Assembly (NCBI GenBank): GCA_963969365.1
Contig: OZ017762.1
Coordinates: 1,860,001 to 1,924,000, forward strand
From: Asterochloris sp. CNOR1
Lineage: Eukaryota; Chlorophyta; Trebouxiophyceae; Trebouxiales; Trebouxiaceae
Reading direction: 5' to 3'
DNA length: 64,000 nt
Part shown: piece after piece, positions 22,011 through 37,000 of the stretch
Position numbering within the stretch: position 1 is the stretch's first letter
Layout: the number at the start of each line of letters is the position of its first letter
Position numbers and translations under genes: made by a program
Notes under the pieces: generated by a model
What the model was told of the DNA's origin: nothing
What the model saw: only the letters and a program-made list of their open reading frames with translations
Database searches by the model: none

Positions 22011-25000
22011 TCAGGGCTTGAAGTCTCCATCCTCATCCTCGGAGTCGCTGTACAGAGTCAGCGTGCAGGCCTGGTGACGGGCCGCGGGCGCCTTTTGGCC
22101 GCAAGCCTGCACAGGCAACATGCTTTTTCTGAGTGCAAGTGCAGTGACAGAGTGCAAGCCTGCATGAGGGTTGAAGGCTGCCACCTTGCGCAGAGACTCC
22201 TACTCTCCAAGTGACTTTGACGGCATCAGGATGCAGGCCTGCTGCGGGGTCACTAGTGCTGGAACCCAACACCCTGCACAGACAACATCATTTTCCGACA
22301 ACCAGTAATTACACAGAGAGCAGGCCTGCAGGAGAATCAAGAGCTGCCACTCTACACAAAAATTGCCATCGTTTCGTTTTGACAGCATCAAAATGTAGGT
22401 TCACTGCTGGGCCACCAGTGCTGCCTCGCCTGGCCGTCCTGCACAGACAACATTTGTGCAAACGGGTGCAGTGACAGAGTGCAGACCGGCCCAGGGCCGC
22501 CACCCTCAAAGCCACACTCAAAGCATCATTGTGCAGGCCTGCTGCTGGGCCACCACTGCTTCTCTAAGCTGCGCTGCACAGACAACTGATGTCACACATT
22601 TAAACAGACAGGCAGCTGCAGAGTGCAGGGCTGCTGCTAGGTCACTAGTGCTCTCCAACAGCACCAAACAACTTTGACACCACACAACATTGGCAGAGGT
22701 GCTGCACAGCCAATGAAGCTGATGAGCCACTTCCCTACAAGTTGTGCTGAGAGCTTTTGGTGTGAATGAGACCCAGTGCAAATGTGTGCCTGGTGACACA
22801 CCTCTTCCCTCTTAGAGCGCTGGTGAAGCGTGTCGAGCCGCTGCTGCTGGGACAGTGTCAGGAAGGCGTCCAGAGTGCCCTGCCCCTTGATGCGCTGGCG
22901 GGCCAGGGCGCGCTGCTTGGCTTGGTCTTTGGTGACAGCCTCCAGCAATCAAGAGCCCTTTGTGTTCACATGCTTCGAAGGGGTTGTAGACAATTGAAAA
23001 CAAGATGTAACCCAATGTGAGGCATGGCAGCACCCGCTGGCAACCCTGGTGCTTGGCACATATCTGGAGCAACAAGTTGTGAACCGGTCTGAGAAGATCA
23101 TGTCCCCCCAAAAGCATCGTGCGAGGCAGGCCCCACGGCAGCCTCTCCCCGATGCTTGATGGGACGATCTGTCTGGAAGTGGGCTGCAGGCACTCACCGC
23201 GTGACAGACCACACACAGCGTCCGCAGGTTGTCCAGGTCACACAAGCCCCCGCCCTGGTACACTGCCACAATGTGGTCTGCAGTAGAGCAGGAGACTTGT
23301 GAGGGTCGAGCCTTGGGTGCTCGGGGAGGGTGGTGAAGAGCGCTGTGGGCAGAAGCGGCCCCTGCTCTGCCTTGTCGTGTGCGCCCACCTGCATGCCAGG
23401 CGTTGCCCTCGAGGGTTTGTCGCGCCAGCCTCTCCAGCAGTGTGCGGCAGCTCTTCTGCCCAAAGCGGGGCGCCAGCGCGACGATGCGCGCCTCACGCCG
23501 CTCCCGCCACCTGTGGCTGCCGCGCTCTAGTGTCCTGCAGGGCGACACATTTAGTGGACATGTCTGCAAGGCCCGCTCAGCCTGTCAGGCTCTCAGGGCA
23601 GAGTGGGGCTGATTGCAGCCTGACCAGGCTTTCTGAGCCGCAACAGGCACAATGCCTCCACTGCCACCTTTTGCTGCCGCCCTTACCCCTGCAGGACAAA
23701 ATGGAAACAGACAGATGACCCAAGGTGTTTAGGGCACGAACGGCTGCAGACTTGCATGGTGCCTCAATGCCCACCAGAGTCAGTGCATTGCATGCCACAT
23801 ATGGCTTCTGTGCTTCATGGTCCCGTCTCGCAGGGACAAGACTGGGGCTGCTTGTGGGCGGTCCAGCCGCAATAAATGCAGCAACAGCCATTACTTGCAT
23901 TACAGCAGCTTTATGCCCTTCGAGGGCAACAGAGCTTGCTTCAGCATGATAGCCCACCTGACACGCTTCACCAGGTCATGGCAGTCTAGCTTGCACAGGA
24001 TGCACACTCCGCGCTCCAGCTTGAACAGGGCTCGCCGTAGTGCCCCGCCGCTGCTGCGCAGGCAAAACCTTGCCTCGCACTCTGGCCTGCACCGCAAGGC
24101 GATTGGTGAGGGACGCCACGACCCCCAGCACCACAGCTCGATCACAGAAATCCAGCCAAAGGCCAGCAAGTGGCTGCCACAGCCACTCACCTGCAGAAGA
24201 GGTCCATCGCCCCCGGCAGCAGATCGCCCGGCGCCGCGCTGCAGGTCGTCACGGGCTTCAGGCAGTGGATGCACAGGCGGGTGCCGTCTGAAGAGAAGGC
24301 CTGCTGGTACTCGACAGGGTTGACAAACCTGCACCGTCAAGCCCACACGTGTTTTCAAAGGGGGCTGCCCGCTTTGGACAGAACTGCCCCCTGCAGTAAC
24401 ATGCAGGATGGTGTTTGCGCAAAGAGCCCACTCACGCTCAGTAGGATTGACACGAATGCACAGCAGGTCCCACGGAGGTGTCGAGGGCTGCTTCCTGCAG
24501 TGACCTGCAGGGTGGTGTCTCCAGCAGCAGCCGCAGTCTGACACGAGACAACTCGATGGCCGCTCATGCCGGCAGACAGCGATTGTGCCCAGACGTCCGC
24601 AACGCAAAGGGATGCAGGCCTTGTCATAGCAGAGCCACACCCAGGGTGTTTGACTCTGACAAGTCGCCGGGCAGCGCCGGCAGGGAGCGCCTGTGCCCAG
24701 CGCTTTGCATTGCAGTGAGGTGCAGCACCTATGGAGCCTCACCTAGGGTATTTGACCCTAACTGGCTGCCAGACAGCGCCGGCAGGGAGCAGGCTGCCAT
24801 CCCGTGCCCCTGTGATGTATCTCGCAGTGCTGCTGCCAAAGGCACCCTCTGCGGCGGCGTCAGACTGCAGCTGGTTGAGAGTCTCCTGCAGCATTGCATG
24901 GACGTCGTCAGGGGCCTGAAGCTGCCACATTCTGCATGTATTCCAGATGAGCTGTAGCCCAAAGTGTGGGAGTGAATGGAAGCTTCTTTCAGACTCTGCT

Positions 25001-28000
25001 TGCAGTATAGAGGATTCATGTTGAGGCAACCTAGATTGCCAGGTTGCAAAGCAGGCACCTGCAGACGCCACAGTGCGGCCAGCCTTTCTGGCATTTAGCT
25101 GACATGGGCCACATGCAGATGCAGACAGACTGGAGCACCTTTTTTGCCTGCAGAGGGCCCTGAAGCAACCATGCAGGTGCTTGTGCAGCGCTGCACACAG
25201 ATACGCTGGCGCTACGGCAAAGTTGCAGGGGCACTTGGAAGCTGCAGGCATGTATTTACACCAGCAGATCAGGCAGACAGGCAACCATGCTTGAGGTACT
25301 ATTCCTGAAAGTTGCTGATAAGCCCTACACCTCTGACATGCAGAGGCTACCGCAGGCAGCGCTGTGCAGCTGACAGTCTACAGCATCACCAATCAAGCTA
25401 AACAGGGTGACGGAGACTTAAAGACACACAAAAATGCTCACCTGCAGAGGTGACCGCAGGCACCGCCCGTGCAGGCGGTTTTGAAGGACAGCACGCAGCT
25501 CAGCCCACTCTGTGGCAAATTCCTGTGCGTCTGCAATCATGGCTGCCAGTTCCCGAGTGTCCACGTCTGGGTGCAGGGCCAGGACCCCGACAGGGCCTAC
25601 GTGCACTGTGTCTGGCTTCCTGCAAGGGCCAGTGCAAAACTTGATGCAGGGGCCAGTGCAGGGGTCAGAGTAAGGTGCAGTGCAAGGGGCAGCGGAAGGC
25701 TCCTCCAAAGACTGCAGACACATGAGGGAGAGCCAGGAGACACACGGTGCCCACATGCACTGCATCTGCCTTCACATACCCATAGTGGTGCAGAGACGCA
25801 AAGGGTATTTCAGTGCAGCCAAGAGGGACCACATACATTGTGCAAAATGTTCAGACTGGGTGTCAGCTCCGCAGGTGCCAATGGCCCTCAGATGTGCTGA
25901 CCAGTAATCAAGATGCCTGTCAAATGTTATGCAGCATTTCAGTGCCTCCCAATTCACACCCCCACCGCACGGGACAGGAGCACTGCTCAATATAAAAGGT
26001 GGGAACATGTAGCTGCCTGCTTACCTGTGCTGGACAATGCTGAGAAAGTCTGTCAGTGTGGGCGCCAGCTCGGCAGATTGCAGCATCTCGATTGGCACAG
26101 ACAGTCCCAGAGGCTGCGACCCATCCTCTGCAGTGTGGAAGTGGATGCGCCCGCTGTGGGAGCTGACCTCGAACCAAACCTGCACAAGCATGGTGGGAGG
26201 TGAGCGTGAGCAAGTGCTGCTGCATCACGGTCACTGTCCGGGTAGCTATCAGCAGCAGGCCCTCCGTTAGAGCTGACCTCAAACCACACCTGCAAGCCAA
26301 GGTGCAGATAAGACGACCAAAGCATTGCAAAAACCTGACACAAAGGACTGTCAGCATGAAGCTCACTGCACAGCACCCCTGAATATCATGGTGCGAGTGG
26401 GAATGTGTAGCCGATAGGCAGGATGGTGCCTGTGCAGCGCACTGCCCGTGGCTCTGGAGTGCTCAACTTGGAAGACAGGAGCAGCGCCATGCAAGCTGGG
26501 CACTGGGCAGCTGCTGGTGAGCGTGTGGCCAGGACACAGAGAGCACTGAGCCGCATGACTCCTGATGCAAGCAAAGAACATGTGCTTTCTGGCTCAGGTG
26601 CAACCTGCCTGGAGCTGGCCTCATGTCTCCTGCATCTGTAAAGCTTCAGCGACTGCAGAGACGCAATAAAGGTGCCCAAAGAGAGCCACTGCAAATGGTT
26701 TCTTTCAGCCTCTAAGGTTTGGCTGCAAGACTCTGAGCATCACCTTTGGCTTCTCCTCGCCAGCAGTCTGAGCCACGATGGCCTCGGCCTGTGTCAGGCT
26801 CTTCCCTGGCTCCACGGTCCACTGAGGGCTGCTCCCCTGGGACGTGTGCACCTGTGGGGCCACACATTGTCATCACGCGTTCCTGCAGAATGTCTGACGG
26901 AGCAAGCACTCTGACATGGAGCACAGCCATGGGTCTAGCAGGGGTTCTGAAATAGTCAAGCTACCCCAGAGCACGACCCGTTGCGAGGTGGGTTCATGAA
27001 GCTTCAGCCCAATGCACGCGCTAAATGGACACAAAAGCCTACCTCGGCGGGGCAGTGGCTCTCATAGAGCTGCGTGGCTTCAGGGCTCAGCGGCGGGGAG
27101 GCTGTCACATCTTGTGACCTGCCATCGACGGCCACCAGCAGCGACCCCTCCTGCTGGCTGCCAGCACATTCGCCCCTAATTAGGCACATGGCCTCCTCAG
27201 TGAGGTCAACCACTTCTGTGCTGGCAATCAAGACCCCAGCCGGAGTCCCTGACGGTGCCGCAGCAGCCTCTGCAGCAGCCTCTGCAGCAGCTGCTGCAGC
27301 AGCCATGCCGCTGCGCTCAGCTGACGCTGTGTCCTCCTCAGTCTGGCTGCCAGCGGCCGCTGCAGCACAGGGTGTGGCAGCAGCACCGGCCTGCTGCCCA
27401 GCACTACTGCTGGGTGGCTGGGCAGTGGCACTGTCGGTGGCAGCTAGCCCTATTGCAGGCTGTGTCGCATCGCTGCCCGTGACAGTCGCCGTCCACCCAG
27501 TCTGAGGAGGTGCCTCCTGCAGCGAGCCACCACCAGCTGCGACTGGATGCTGGGACCTCTGTCCAGTGCCGGCAGTGGCAGCATCTGTGGCCTGCCAAGA
27601 AGGAGAAGGCTCTGCCTGCATGGCGTCCAAGTCCATGGGTGCCGTCAGGTGTTTGTTCACATCTGCATCCGTGGGCACTGGGTTCTTCTTTTCCATGTCC
27701 AGATCCACCACGCTGTGCACTTTCAGACCGTGCTGGTCATCCCCAGCATCGCCATGCACCGCGACCACCCGCTCCAGGCTGCGGCTGAGAGCCTGCCACC
27801 TGCAGGGCACAAGCATTTATGAATGCTGGACGCAAGGTGTGTCACAAGACTAGCCTAACTCCCCTAGGGCGGGCCTGCACAGGAGCAGTAAACTGGCAGA
27901 AATGCTGGCAATGCTTGGCAACCACCTGGTCCAGGCTGGGGATGAGTAGTTCCCACCTGAGGGGCCAGCAAAGAACACAATTCACATGGCTGCCGTGGGG

Positions 28001-31000
28001 CGCCTGCACCTGCAAGGCCCGGAATGGGGTGGGTGGATGGGACTGACCTTGCTGTCATAGCTCAGGCAGTCATCACAGCACCGCGCAATTGAGGCTGCGG
28101 CTCTGAGCTCGCCATCTGAAAGAGCAAAAGCAGGTGCAGCCCTGGCCATTCCACCCAGTGTCCAAAACAATGCTTTGTCACAGGCAGTACCTGTGACACA
28201 CCACCCTGAACCCACCTGCGCTCGTCGCCGGTCCCCTTGGCCATTAGGAAGTAAACGTTGACAGGATTGCGCTGCCCATGGCGGTGGGCCCGGTCCTCAG
28301 CCTGGCGCACCAGAGCCACCTCCTGAGGCAGCTCCACAAAGACGACCATGCTGGCAGCGCTGAAGTCAAGGCCCACGCCTGCAGCGGAAGAGCCATTGCT
28401 TGAACTGATGTAAAGCAATCCGGGAGGCTCAACATGCTGGCAGCGCTGAAGTCAAGGCCCACGCCTGCAATGCTTAAATCGAGATCATGTAAAGCAATTT
28501 AGGAGGCTCAACATGATGGTAGCGCTGAGCACCAGACCCTGAGCTGCAGTTCAGCAAGCAACAGTTTGTTCCACTGGGCATTGCTTGAGGCAGCTCCCTA
28601 ATGACTGCCATGCCGGCGATACAGAGGTCCTGTCCCACAACTACATGCAGAGCGAGCAGTGTCAGCAGACCCTGAGCTACTGTTGCACCGCACAGGGGCT
28701 TGGCTTGTCTTTGCTGGCCCCACCAAAGTCCAGTCCTGCAGTGGCACAGCTCGTATTCCTTCAAACATAATGTTCAGAGGTTATCTCCAGCTTAGCCACC
28801 TCCCGAGGCAGCTCCATGACCTCAACCATGTTGGAGAGTGCAAGCTCACACACGCAGGGGTGAAGCACCTTGATGCACATCATCTGTCAAAGCAAACTTG
28901 CTCCCAAGGTGACACTGGAAATGCTGGAGCGCTGACGGCCAGGCACGAAGCTATGACCTCAGCAAGGCAGCATTGACATTCCAGAGACCCCCTGGCAGTT
29001 TCCATGAGACATACAGGCTGCCTGTGCTCAAAACCAATAATCCAAGACGGCCTCACCTGCTGCAGTGACAGACAACAGCGCCACACGCACCCCTGGGTCA
29101 TCTGCAAAGCGCTTGACGGCTGCGCAGCGGTCGCGCGAGTCAGTGTCGCCGTCAATGCGTACATAGGGAACGCCTGAACCTGCAGCACCGTTTGAATCCA
29201 CCTGAGATGCGGCCTCATCCTCATGACAGGCTTGCAAGAGACACCTGCACCACAACTGGGAGCAAGCTGAGTTGCTGATTGTGCACCTGCAGCATAGTCA
29301 GGCTAGACCTAGGTTGTTGCCACATTCTCATGGGCACGCATGCAGGGGACGACCATACCTGTACCACAACACCTTGAAACTGTCATTACAGTGCAATAGC
29401 TGAGTTGTTGAAGGGGCACCTCTGGGCATGGTTGGAGCATTTCAGGCCTCAAGGAGCGAGCCTGCCTGTGACAAGCTACACAGAGCCAGCTGCCAACATC
29501 AATGGAGGCTCTGATAGAGCAGCTGAGATGCAGCATATATGGCCCCACCTGTGCTCTCTCCAGCGTCTGCCACAGGGCCGGCTGCCCCCTCCAGCGCACT
29601 GGCCAGTGCAGTCATGACCAACCTGCAGCACAGGGACGATCTCAGAGCCAGGTGATGCCCTTCACATTCAGCATATCGCCCTTTGGCGCATCTAGTCTGA
29701 TCTATGGTGCGCACACACAATGAATGGTCTCCCCGGCCAGCTCTGCTGCATCCAAGCTGAGGGAATAAGACCCTGCACCTCCAGAAGTTGCCCTCAGGGC
29801 TGTAGTCTGACCTGTGGTGCCTAAACAGCACGAAACCTGCCCTGCCAGCTCTGCTGCAGTTGAGCGAAGGAAAGGAGACCTACAGGCTTGAGCTGTGGTG
29901 CATGGCATGCAGGTGGACAATGGCGGGCAGCCCTAGGAGCAGACAAGGGACGGTGGCCAGTGCAATGGCCGCCTTGCCAAAGGCCGCCCGAGGCGCCACG
30001 TGCGGGTGTAAGGTAGCACATGTCTGATTACGATCCTCTCTGAGCATTGCAAACTCAGCCAACCTTCTGCATGCCAACCCTGCTTCCGTTATGGCATAAC
30101 CTCTGAACGTTCACAATCCCTTGCGTCCCAGCCGCAGCTTCGCATTTTTGACCCAATGCACTGAGGTGCGCGGTCCTCAAAGAGCCAAATTTGGCTAACA
30201 GAGAACAGGCCCTGCACCCCATAGCCCTACACATCCCATCCACTGGACTCCCTGTGATGCACACCCTTGCTCACTTGTGGTGCTCAAGCAGCAGGCTGCC
30301 CCTGCCCCTTTCTCGTGTCGCAACTGCCCAGAACACATCCACAAGCCACTCTATAGCCTGCAAGCTTGACCCTCTTGCAGGCGCCTGTGATTGGCAGACA
30401 CCATGGGGTGGAGGCAGGCCTTCCGCTTCAACGCACCCCAAAACCCTGAGAAGCAGATTGCAGCCTTACTTGTGGTGCGCAAACAGCAGAAACTTGGGCG
30501 CCGCCCCCGCGCCCTCCTCCCGTGTCTCAGCTGCCCCCAGAGCATTCACCAGCCACTCCACTGCGGTGGGCAGCTTGGCCAGGCCTGTGCGCTGGTTGCG
30601 GCTCATCAGGCCCGCCTGGTTCAGCCCGGGTGCCCCGTCATCATCTTCTCCTGCCTCGCCATCACTGCTGTCGCCTTCCTCCTCCTCTGCAGACAGTGGG
30701 TGCTAAGACCATAGCGAAAGAAGGTGTTCCAAGGAACTTGTGACCCTTCAGGGCCTTTGTTGCAGGCCTGGCGGCCCACTATCATTCTTGGTTGCGTTCC
30801 CACTGCTGCTGTACCCCTCCTCCTCTACCGACAGCAGGCAATGCAGCCTGAGCACTCAGCACCACAGCTGAGACATGCTGGGTTGGTGAGGCAATCCTTG
30901 TCACTTGTGCCACATGTGGCAGCTTGCTGATGATGAGCTGTCACAGGCAAGTCTCTTGCCTGCACGGGCTGCCTTGATGGCTGGAGGCCAGTCACCAGGC

Positions 31001-34000
31001 TTGGGATGTGGAAGACGCACCACCTGAAGCATACAAGCACCATGAGAGCCAAGCGCTGTTAGACAGGCCGGGTTGCCCGCTCAAAAGCAGCTGTAACAAC
31101 AAGGGGCTGATCTGCTGCGTCTGACACCCTCACAGCAATGTGAACCCCAGCAGGCTGTCCCAGCTTGTTCACACCACAGCAGCTGCCATGCAGCATGGCA
31201 GGCAGGACTGCAGAGGCAGGTACCAGCAAGCACCCACATGTCTGGTGTGTCATTCAGTGGGGAGCTGCAGAGTGCCTGGGGCCCTACCTGGCGCCGCTTG
31301 GGAGGCAGCTGCCCCATCACCTCTGCCTTGAGCCGCCGCAGCAGAACGTCCTGCAGCGGTTGGGGGGATGCACACCTTGTCAGGGCGCAATTGCTGCAGC
31401 AGCACAGCCTATGGCCGCCTGGGCAAAACCCAGCACGGCACAGCTTGACATGGGGGCCCCAGACTTGTGGCGGGTTCCCGCTGCAACAGCACAAGCTGCA
31501 GGACCTGACACAGCATCACAAAGGGCTCGGCACACAGAAGCAAGGCGCCCAGCCACTGCAGCACCCTTCCCACAGCAGGTCCCATAGCGATTTGCTGAGG
31601 AGACAGACTTCGCCATAGTCTGACCTGTGTGATTTGTGCAGCCTGCAGGCGGCCTTCGTCTGCCTGATGAGCAGCTCCTGTCCAGATCAACCACCACCAT
31701 GGCGCCCCACCTGCTTGAGCATGGCGTGCAGCTCCCCCGCGCATGACAGCCCAGAGTTGTCCCACCGCTGCGCGTTAGAGCCACCACGGCCCTTCACTGG
31801 CACCAGCCGCCGGCTGCAGTAGCGATGCGAGAAAGCGACCCTGTCCTGCCCGAGAAAGCCTGGCCACAGTGCATCCACCTGCATCAGCAGAGTCAGCAGC
31901 TGACGAGAGGCTGTAGCGCTGTGAGAAACCAGTTCTGTCCTGTTTCAAAAAGCTCAGCTTGGGCCAGCAGACCCAGGGATTGCGGTTTGGGTTTTTCTGA
32001 ATTGCCGATTCAGAGCTGGCATGGTGGCCTCTGCTCTGCTGCCCAACACAGGTTGAGAGGCTCTTGTTGCTGCCTTGGACACGTTGACTCACGCACCTGT
32101 CTGAACAGGTCAAAGGGTCTCGACAGGGAAGGGGTGCCAGTCAGCAAAATGGCTCGCCGGCTGCGCTTGAGGGCTGAGACAGTTGCCTCAGTGTGGGCCG
32201 CGTCAGGTGCCCGCCCGCCGGTGCGAAGGGTGTGGCTCTCGTCCGCTATGATGATCTTCCAGCCCTTTGCTGCAATGCAGTGCTGCAGGCAAAGCGGGGG
32301 AGCGTCTCGTGAGCACAGCTGCCTGGCTATGTGAACAGGCGATGCTCTCTCCTTGGCCGCCATGCAGTGCTGCAGGCACAGCAGGGGAGAGGGTAGTGAA
32401 CACAGCCGCCCAGCTGAATAAGGAGCTGCTGATCCCCCTTGGCCACCGTGCAGTGCTGCAGGCAACAGATGTGAGCCTGAAGTGCTTCTAAAGTACGCTG
32501 GTAAGATGTCCAGGCAAATTTCCTTGGCGCTTGTAGAGCAGGCCGCTCAAGCAGAGTCGTTGCAGCTCATGCATGCCACCCCTGGTGCCCGTGAACACGG
32601 CACTGTACTACAGCAAGTCCCCAGCCATGAAGTTGAGCAACAGCCAGCTGCAGCCCCTTCCAGCCCCTGGCAGCGATGCAGGCGCAGCAGGGGAAATGAG
32701 TCTGCCTAGTAACCTCGCTGATGTTATGAGCACTGAGCTGTGATCCCTTGGTCACAATGTTGTGCTGCCAGCAGGTGTTGAGTAGTTGCCTGTCAGCACA
32801 GCCAGGCCTGTGGAGCCCTGACAGCATCCACCAGCCGCTTGCAGCCATTGTATCCCAGCACCCTCAGGCTCGCGTCAATACCTGGGCATGTATGTTCTAT
32901 CTTTTTGCAGGTACTTTCAGATAATCAGCATGACTGCTGGCTCTCAGCTATGATGCATATGCAGACCGCCTGGAGCTGGACCTGACACCAGGCAGCACAG
33001 CATCACAGGTGGCAGCCACGCTGTGTATCTGAAATACCAGCAAAACAGCACTATCCCTCTCATAGGTCACCACACGATTCACAAGCCCTTTTCCCGGACT
33101 GCCAAAGCTAAGCGTCTCCAGGTCATGAGTTCCTGCCCTCAGGCTGATCTTTACTCAAATCAGCCCTCAACTGGGTTGCTCAGCTGTGCCCTGCTGCACC
33201 ATACCTCCCCTCACGCTTGCTGCCTGCTGTCTGAGGGTGCCAGACAGCAGGCGCCACCCAGTCTTGCTTCTCACCTCGACGCCTGGGCAGCTCTGCGCAG
33301 CTGCGCCTCTGGTGCTGGTGCCCCCCTTGCAGGCAGTGCAGGTCAGGCGCTGCATCATCTCATAGGAGGTGATGGTCACAGGCGGCAGCTGGGTCCCCTG
33401 CAGCCTGCACAGCAGGCAGGACCCACATCAGGCAGCGCTGCAATATCTGACTGGAGTATGATATAAAAAGGTTGTGCCGCATTGAGAAAATAACATCTAG
33501 GCATTCTATATGTGTCAGAGGCAGCAGCTGATCCCCTGCAGCCTGCACAGCAAGCGGGACCCACTGCACGCAGCGCTGCAGCATCTGATTAGAATGTGAC
33601 AAAGGATAGGTGCCACACCAAGAAACTGGAGGAACTTCTCTCTGTTCGTCACAGCCGGCAGCCTGGTCTTTCGCAATCAGCTTGTTGCCACTGGCAGAGC
33701 GCATGCCGTGCAGGCTGCAGCAGGCCCTCAGGCTGATGATTAAACGGCTTTGTCACTGATAGAGGCAGCTGGGCCACAGCAGCCTGGGCAGCACGCAAGT
33801 GGAGGACCACAACCTCCCCTCGGCGACACCATTGTGGCTGTGCAAAGGGCCTTGCTCCTCATTTTGAGGCAATGCCATCGTTGCTGTTTAGGCTGCCTCA
33901 AAGGCTTGGCCGCTTTGGTGCGGCACCTGCCAGCTTTGTGGCTACTGGCCAACAGCTGTGCAGCCCCAACTGCGTCGCACCTGTCTGTGCGCCCCTCAAT

Positions 34001-37000
34001 GACATGGATGTGGCTGGGCCTCAGGTTTGGCAGCCACCTCTCCAGTTCCTCTGCCCACACCAGGCGCAGACTGGCCGGCACAATTATCAGCAGGGGCCAC
34101 TCCTCCTGCAGGCGAGGCAGCAACCACACTCAGCAGGGAAATCCGCTTGTACAGGTGCAGCGGAGGCTGCACTGTTGCCAAGTGCACAATGTCCTGCAAC
34201 ATGATCAGCGGTGGGCCCTGCTGACCATGGCGGCTGCTTCGCCTGCAAGATGAGAAGCCAAAATGGCTGAGTGACAGGTGCCAGGAGGCAGTGCCCTGAC
34301 TACCAGCAAGGGCCACTCCTCATGCCGGCGCGGCAGCACTGTCGAGACATTTCCCTTCTCCAGAGTACTTCCCAAAGCACCCATGCACATCACCATCCCC
34401 TCCAGAAAGAGCGTGCTCTTACCCTGTAGCAGCTGGGCCCTGCAAAAAAGGCCTGCACCATCTGCCAACTTTGTTGTGCCCAGAGGGTCTGTTTCTCTCC
34501 CTTTACACAAACCCCACCCAGTGAGTGAGCAGCTGGCAAGCTGTGCACATTGGAGACGTAACCCCTCCTTCAGAGGCCTCCACATACTGTAGTTCTCTCA
34601 CCCTGTAGCAGCTGGCCAGCGCAATGGCCTGCACTGTTTTGCCCACACCCATCTCGTCCGCAATCAGCACGCGCCCATGCAGGCCCAGCCCAAAGCGCAC
34701 TCCCACTCGCTGGAAGGGCATCAGCGAACGCTGCATGTGAGGGGGCATGGCTGCGTAGCGTGCTTCTACCTCCTGTGCAGACGCCTGGTGCCCAGTCAGC
34801 CGCCTGCATGGCCGCATAGGCGCAGTCATCATGTATGGGCGACAGGTAGGGGGCCAACCCCTGAAAGACTGGAAGCTGGCTGGGCAGGCCTGATGGAGGA
34901 GGGAGGCCGGCCACGTTTCGCCATGCAGCAGGCGCAGCAAGCTATGCATGCAGGAAGGCTTCAGAGCTCCGTACAGATGAGTACAGCTCAGAGGAGCTCT
35001 GTGCCCATGAGTATCGCACAATTGAGCTCCATTGCAATTGTGTCTCTGCTAACCCTGATTACTGAAGGAGCCCCATCTGTTCACACGAGGTCATCAGCAC
35101 ATGTTGCAGCTTCACTAAGCCGCCTCACCTGAAAGAGGCAAGGGCGGAGGGAGGGATGAGGCCGGCCCTGTCTCTGCCACCCAACAGGCGCAGCCCGTGC
35201 GGCGCCCTCAGCAGGGTTTGGGTCACAGCCTCATAGTCGCTGAGCGCAAACAACAGGCAGCGCCCTTGCTGTACTGTAGCCGCCTGAGCAACTGCATTTG
35301 AGACGGAGCCTTGGTGCGACGCCAGCACAGATTGCAGCAGCACAGACTGCAGCAGCCCAGGTCTCTGTAGGCAGGGGTATCCCAGGTGTTGCACTGCGCA
35401 CACAAACATCCTTCACAGGCAGCACCACTGCCAGTCAGCAGCAGCTTGCTGCTAAATTGAAAGTGATAGCATGTGATCAGGTGAGCTGAGCAGGCAGCAG
35501 AGCTCCAGCATTGGTCTGCGGTGTGCCACTGCCCCACCTGCACAGTGCTGCGCAGGCGCAAGACTGCCCTGGATCAAGGCACAGGGGGCTGGTGCTGCTG
35601 CGCTGTCTGCCCGCTCCCCTGCTGCGGCTGTGCTGCCTGCCTGCACTGCTGCACGGGAGCAGAAGCCCAAGTCAGAGACAGCTCAGCACTCTGTACAGGG
35701 GGGACCAGCGAGGATCCTGCCAAACTATGCTGCCAATTTGCTAACGACGCCAGGCACCTGCCTGCGCAGCTTCATTTCGGGCATGCAGCCAGACAGAGAC
35801 AGCTCAGCGCCTGTGAAGCCTCAGACCGGGGCCAGCACCTCTGCTGCACAGCAGCTGCCTGCGCCGCTGCTGACACAGGCCGGCCCACATGGCTGTCACC
35901 AACACATATGGAGCAGCAGTGCGCCTCAAGCTGCCCCCACGTGACCAGACTTCTTGGGTTGTTGGGGGCCGCTTGGTGCGGTGCACATCCCTAAGCACTC
36001 ATGTATCAAGCAAAGTGCCTAAATGCTGTGCAACCCGTCTGCGCGCCTGCTGCTTGCACAGCCCCATGGGCCACATGAGCTGCACCGTCAGGGGCAGCAG
36101 GTGCAGGCTGGGCCCCTTCAGGCATCTTGGCACTGCGGGCAGCAGTACCTGGCCGCCGTGGCTGCAGCTCTGCATTGCAAGCATTACCTGCTTCAGGGGC
36201 AGCACTGGGCTGCTCTGCCTTGCTGGCGCCCGAGCCATCTTGGCAGCTTGCCATGGACTCCTCCACCATCGTGCCATCAGCAGGAGCAGCAGGCTCCATG
36301 TCTTGGCAGGCATGTGCTGCTCCATGCGCCGTGGGCTCAGCAGCACATGCGGCAGGGGCCTGATGCTGGCTGCTTGCCGCTGCACCAGGCGCTGAGGGGC
36401 CAGCCAAAGTGGGTTCAGCGGTACGAGTGCCGCCGCTGTCAGCATGGGAGGGCAGCCCCTGCAGCCGCCGGCTACACACAGAAGTCGGCGCAGCATCAAA
36501 ACGCCCTGAGCCTCCAGCATCACTGCCAGCATCTGTAGCCAGCCCCAGCGGCTGGCAGGTGCCTGCATGGGGCTGCGTGGCAGCCACGCCAGCGCATGTC
36601 CCCCTAAGAGCGCCGGCGGCGATCCCGCTGGCGGCCGGGGTTCCTATCTGGCCTCCAGCACTGCTGCCTGTTGGCTGTGCCTCGCTGCTGCCCTGAGATA
36701 CAGAGCCTGCACATGCGGCCTGGGCTGCTCTTGGGAGGCTGCCTGCATTGCCTGGCAGTGTGCCCGGGCTGGTGCACCTGCTTACATCCACCCCCGCAGC
36801 AGCCAGGACGGCCCGCAGGCCGCCACAGAACTGCACCACATCCTCGGCCCCTGTGGCGGCCTTGACCTGTGCGCACACAGATCTCATGGTCAGCCACACT
36901 CACAGCACTACAGCAGCTTGGGCAGACATGAAATGAGTGAGCCCCCTGAAGCAGAACCTCTGAAGCAGACACAGAGTCTGAGAGCTTGCCAGAAGTGTGA

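Noticed and set aside
26400-27800. Long Ala/Gln/Pro-rich open frames on the plus strand opposite the helicase exon
   Set aside because: They are shadows of the Ala-rich minus-strand exon 27799-27043, whose phases fit both neighbours.
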